Of a stretch of DNA of 64,000 nt, positions 62,599 to 64,000 are shown piece after piece. Numbering within the stretch: the stretch's first letter is position 1; each line of letters opens with the position of its first letter. A model generated the notes under the pieces. It made no database searches. It had not been told where the DNA came from and saw only the letters and a program-made list of their open reading frames with translations. The stretch is taken from assembly GCF_020524765.1 (NCBI RefSeq), contig NZ_JAIVLR010000001.1, forward strand, positions 1,488,001 through 1,552,000, read 5' to 3'. The position numbers and the translations under genes were made by a program. This stretch comes from Qipengyuania gaetbuli. GTDB taxonomy: Bacteria > Pseudomonadota > Alphaproteobacteria > Sphingomonadales > Sphingomonadaceae.

Positions 62599-64000
62599 CG
62601 GTTGCCTCCTGTGCGGCAGTTTCGCTCGCTTGCGCGGTGTTGGCGGGCGTGGGCCCCTGGATCGGCTCGAGTTCGACCGGCCGTCCGGTTGCCCCGTTAA
62701 GCAGGACGTCGACTGCCACCGGATCGGCGATGCGGTCGGTCGGCAGGCGGACCTGCTCGGGCCGGATCGGTGCGACGAGGCGCGGCGTGACGATGATCAG
62801 CAGTTCGGTCTCGCCTTTCTGGAAACCGCTGGAGCGGAACAGCGTGCCGATGATCGGGATCGATCCCAGGATCGGGATCTGTTCGACCGTGGTCTGGAAG
62901 TCGCGCTGCAGCAGGCCGGCGATTGCAAAGCTTTCGCCGTCGCGCAGTTCCAGCACCGTGCTGGCACGGCGAGTTTGCAGCCCGGGAATGCGGATCCCGT
63001 TGAGCTGGATCGACGCGTTCTCGTCGATTGAGCTCACCTCCGGCTCGACGATCAGGTTGATGACCTTGTTCGAGAGTACAGTCGGCGTGAAGCCGAGGCC
63101 GACGCCGAAAGACTTGAACTCCACGGTGATACCGTTCTGTCCGCCGGCTCCGCCGCCGCCCTGGACGACCGGGATCGGGAACTCGCCGCCGGCAAGAAAC
63201 GAGGCGCGCTGGCCCGAGAGGGCCACCAGCGTCGGTTCTGCGAGCGTCTTGGCCAGACCCTTTTCCTCGAGCGCATCGATTGCGATGTCGACATCGAGCC
63301 CGAGGACATCGGTGAAGGAGCGGGTTACCACGCCAAACGCGTCGGTGATATCGGCGACCTCAAGATCGCCATTGCCGAAATTGCTCGTTCCGGCCCCGGG
63401 ACGCAGGGCGGAGCCCGGGCCCGTTACGCCGGAGAAGCGGCCGCTGTTGAAGAAGGTGCGGACACCCAATTCCTTGCCGACCGTGCGGCTGACTTCTGCA
63501 AACCGCACTTCGAGCATGACCTGCTGGCTGCCGCCGAGCGTCATCAGATTGACGACCTTGTCCGGTGCGCCGGCATAGGCCTTGGCGAGCTGGACAGCCC
63601 GGTCGGCGGTGCCTGCATCGCTGACCGTGCCGGACAGGACGATGGAACCGCCGGACATGCGCGCATCCACGCCTTCGCCGGGAAGCAGGTCGCTCATGTG
63701 TTCGCGCAGGCTGACCACGTCGGGGCCAACGGCGATGTCCATCACCGCGATCACCTGGTTCGAACGGTCGTAAAGGGTCAACGAAGTCGTGCCGATTGCC
63801 TTGCCGAGCACATAGACCGAACGGTCCGACACCGGCAGGATATCGGCGATTTCCTCGTTCCCGATCATGGCCCGGTCGATCGGCACGTCGGCGGTGACGA
63901 CCTGGCTCTTGTTGATCGGGATCTCGACCGTCCCGGCGTGCATGGACGCGCCGGAATACTGGGCCTGTGCCAATGCGGTCTGGGGAAGGGCCGCCGCGGC
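62582..64000 (-). CDS. cpaC: Tad secretin CpaC/RcpA, N-terminus beyond the window
   Basis: The frame is open to base 64000, so the start lies outside. The visible part begins inside the signal peptide (end of which is TALAQAQ) and continues through BON-like and N-domain sequence with AMIGNEEIADILPVSDRSVYVLGKAIGTTSLTLYD, then the secretin core with VMLEVRFAEVSR, and the family end LPILGSIPIIGTLFRSSGFQKGETELLIIVTPRLV. It forms the outer-membrane channel of the Tad pilus. It is the first gene in view of the leftward operon; cpaB and flp genes are probably further upstream. Confidence 0.93.
   Translation of the reverse strand, partial: AAAALPQTALAQAQYSGASMHAGTVEIPINKSQVVTADVPIDRAMIGNEEIADILPVSDRSVYVLGKAIGTTSLTLYDRSNQVIAVMDIAVGPDVVSLREHMSDLLPGEGVDARMSGGSIVLSGTVSDAGTADRAVQLAKAYAGAPDKVVNLMTLGGSQQVMLEVRFAEVSRTVGKELGVRTFFNSGRFSGVTGPGSALRPGAGTSNFGNGDLEVADITDAFGVVTRSFTDVLGLDVDIAIDALEEKGLAKTLAEPTLVALSGQRASFLAGGEFPIPVVQGGGGAGGQNGITVEFKSFGVGLGFTPTVLSNKVINLIVEPEVSSIDENASIQLNGIRIPGLQTRRASTVLELRDGESFAIAGLLQRDFQTTVEQIPILGSIPIIGTLFRSSGFQKGETELLIIVTPRLVAPIRPEQVRLPTDRIADPVAVDVLLNGATGRPVELEPIQGPTPANTAQASETAAQEATDGYEF

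Overview
The window is about 64 kb of high-GC chromosomal DNA from an alphaproteobacterium, most likely an Erythrobacteraceae/Sphingomonadales member. This is an inference from ctrA, an rpoN-lptB pair, DUF4167, a cpa/tad pilus locus, a bacterial CDC48-type ATPase and the overall protein character. Genes are densely packed and mostly housekeeping. I see no rRNA, tRNA, CRISPR, transposase or prophage structural genes.

Layout. 1-8.7 kb: end of a 3-hydroxyacyl-CoA dehydrogenase gene, small membrane/hypothetical genes, mutS, a malic enzyme-phosphotransacetylase fusion (maeB), a class V aminotransferase and an outer-membrane beta-barrel. 8.7-13.3 kb: SDR, succinate-semialdehyde-type dehydrogenase, trmB and an SLC13/TrkA-C permease. 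13.4-16.6 kb: ctrA, rpoN, lptB. 16.8-20 kb: small membrane protein, pmbA/tldE and a BON-MscS channel. 20-27.8 kb: ppa, hisS-prfA-prmC, DUF4167, lnt, metK. 27.8-29.4 kb: a GbsR/MarR-type regulator with two small membrane-protein genes and two near-identical 18-bp palindromes. 29.5-34.7 kb: acyl-CoA/CoA-transferase genes, in which the two subunits of a 3-oxoacid CoA-transferase are separated by two genes for exported proteins. 34.7-35.1 kb: the only gene-free stretch above 300 bases, carrying an inverted repeat and an orphan intrinsic terminator. 35-44.8 kb: CDC48-like ATPase, MscS channel, HWE histidine kinase, polA, a small Ala/Glu-rich lipoprotein, a class A beta-lactamase-fold protein and a host-attachment-family protein. 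45-53 kb: a DUF305-LVIVD periplasmic fusion, a LuxR-type regulator, groES-groEL with a CIRCE operator, a MATE exporter and a PilZ-XRE fusion. 53-64 kb: a leftward tad/cpa pilus operon running from a secretin cut by the window edge to a prepilin peptidase and one unknown membrane gene.

How parts work together: the tad genes encode a secretin, motor ATPase, platform proteins, TadZ, pseudopilins, peptidase and a TPR lipoprotein, enough for most of a Flp pilus machine; cpaB and the flp pilin are not in view. The scoA/scoB, nitronate-monooxygenase-like and CaiB genes form a leftward acyl/ketoacid-CoA group. hisS, prfA and prmC overlap as a translation operon.

Points most worth a second look: the C-terminal third of hisS has markedly lower GC and different codon use from the rest of the gene; the paired palindromes of the GbsR-type unit; a candidate small RNA before the CDC48 gene; the PilZ-XRE and DUF305-LVIVD fusions; the split CoA-transferase; a perfect palindrome in front of metK; and a beta-lactamase-fold protein without the usual omega-loop Glu/Asn.
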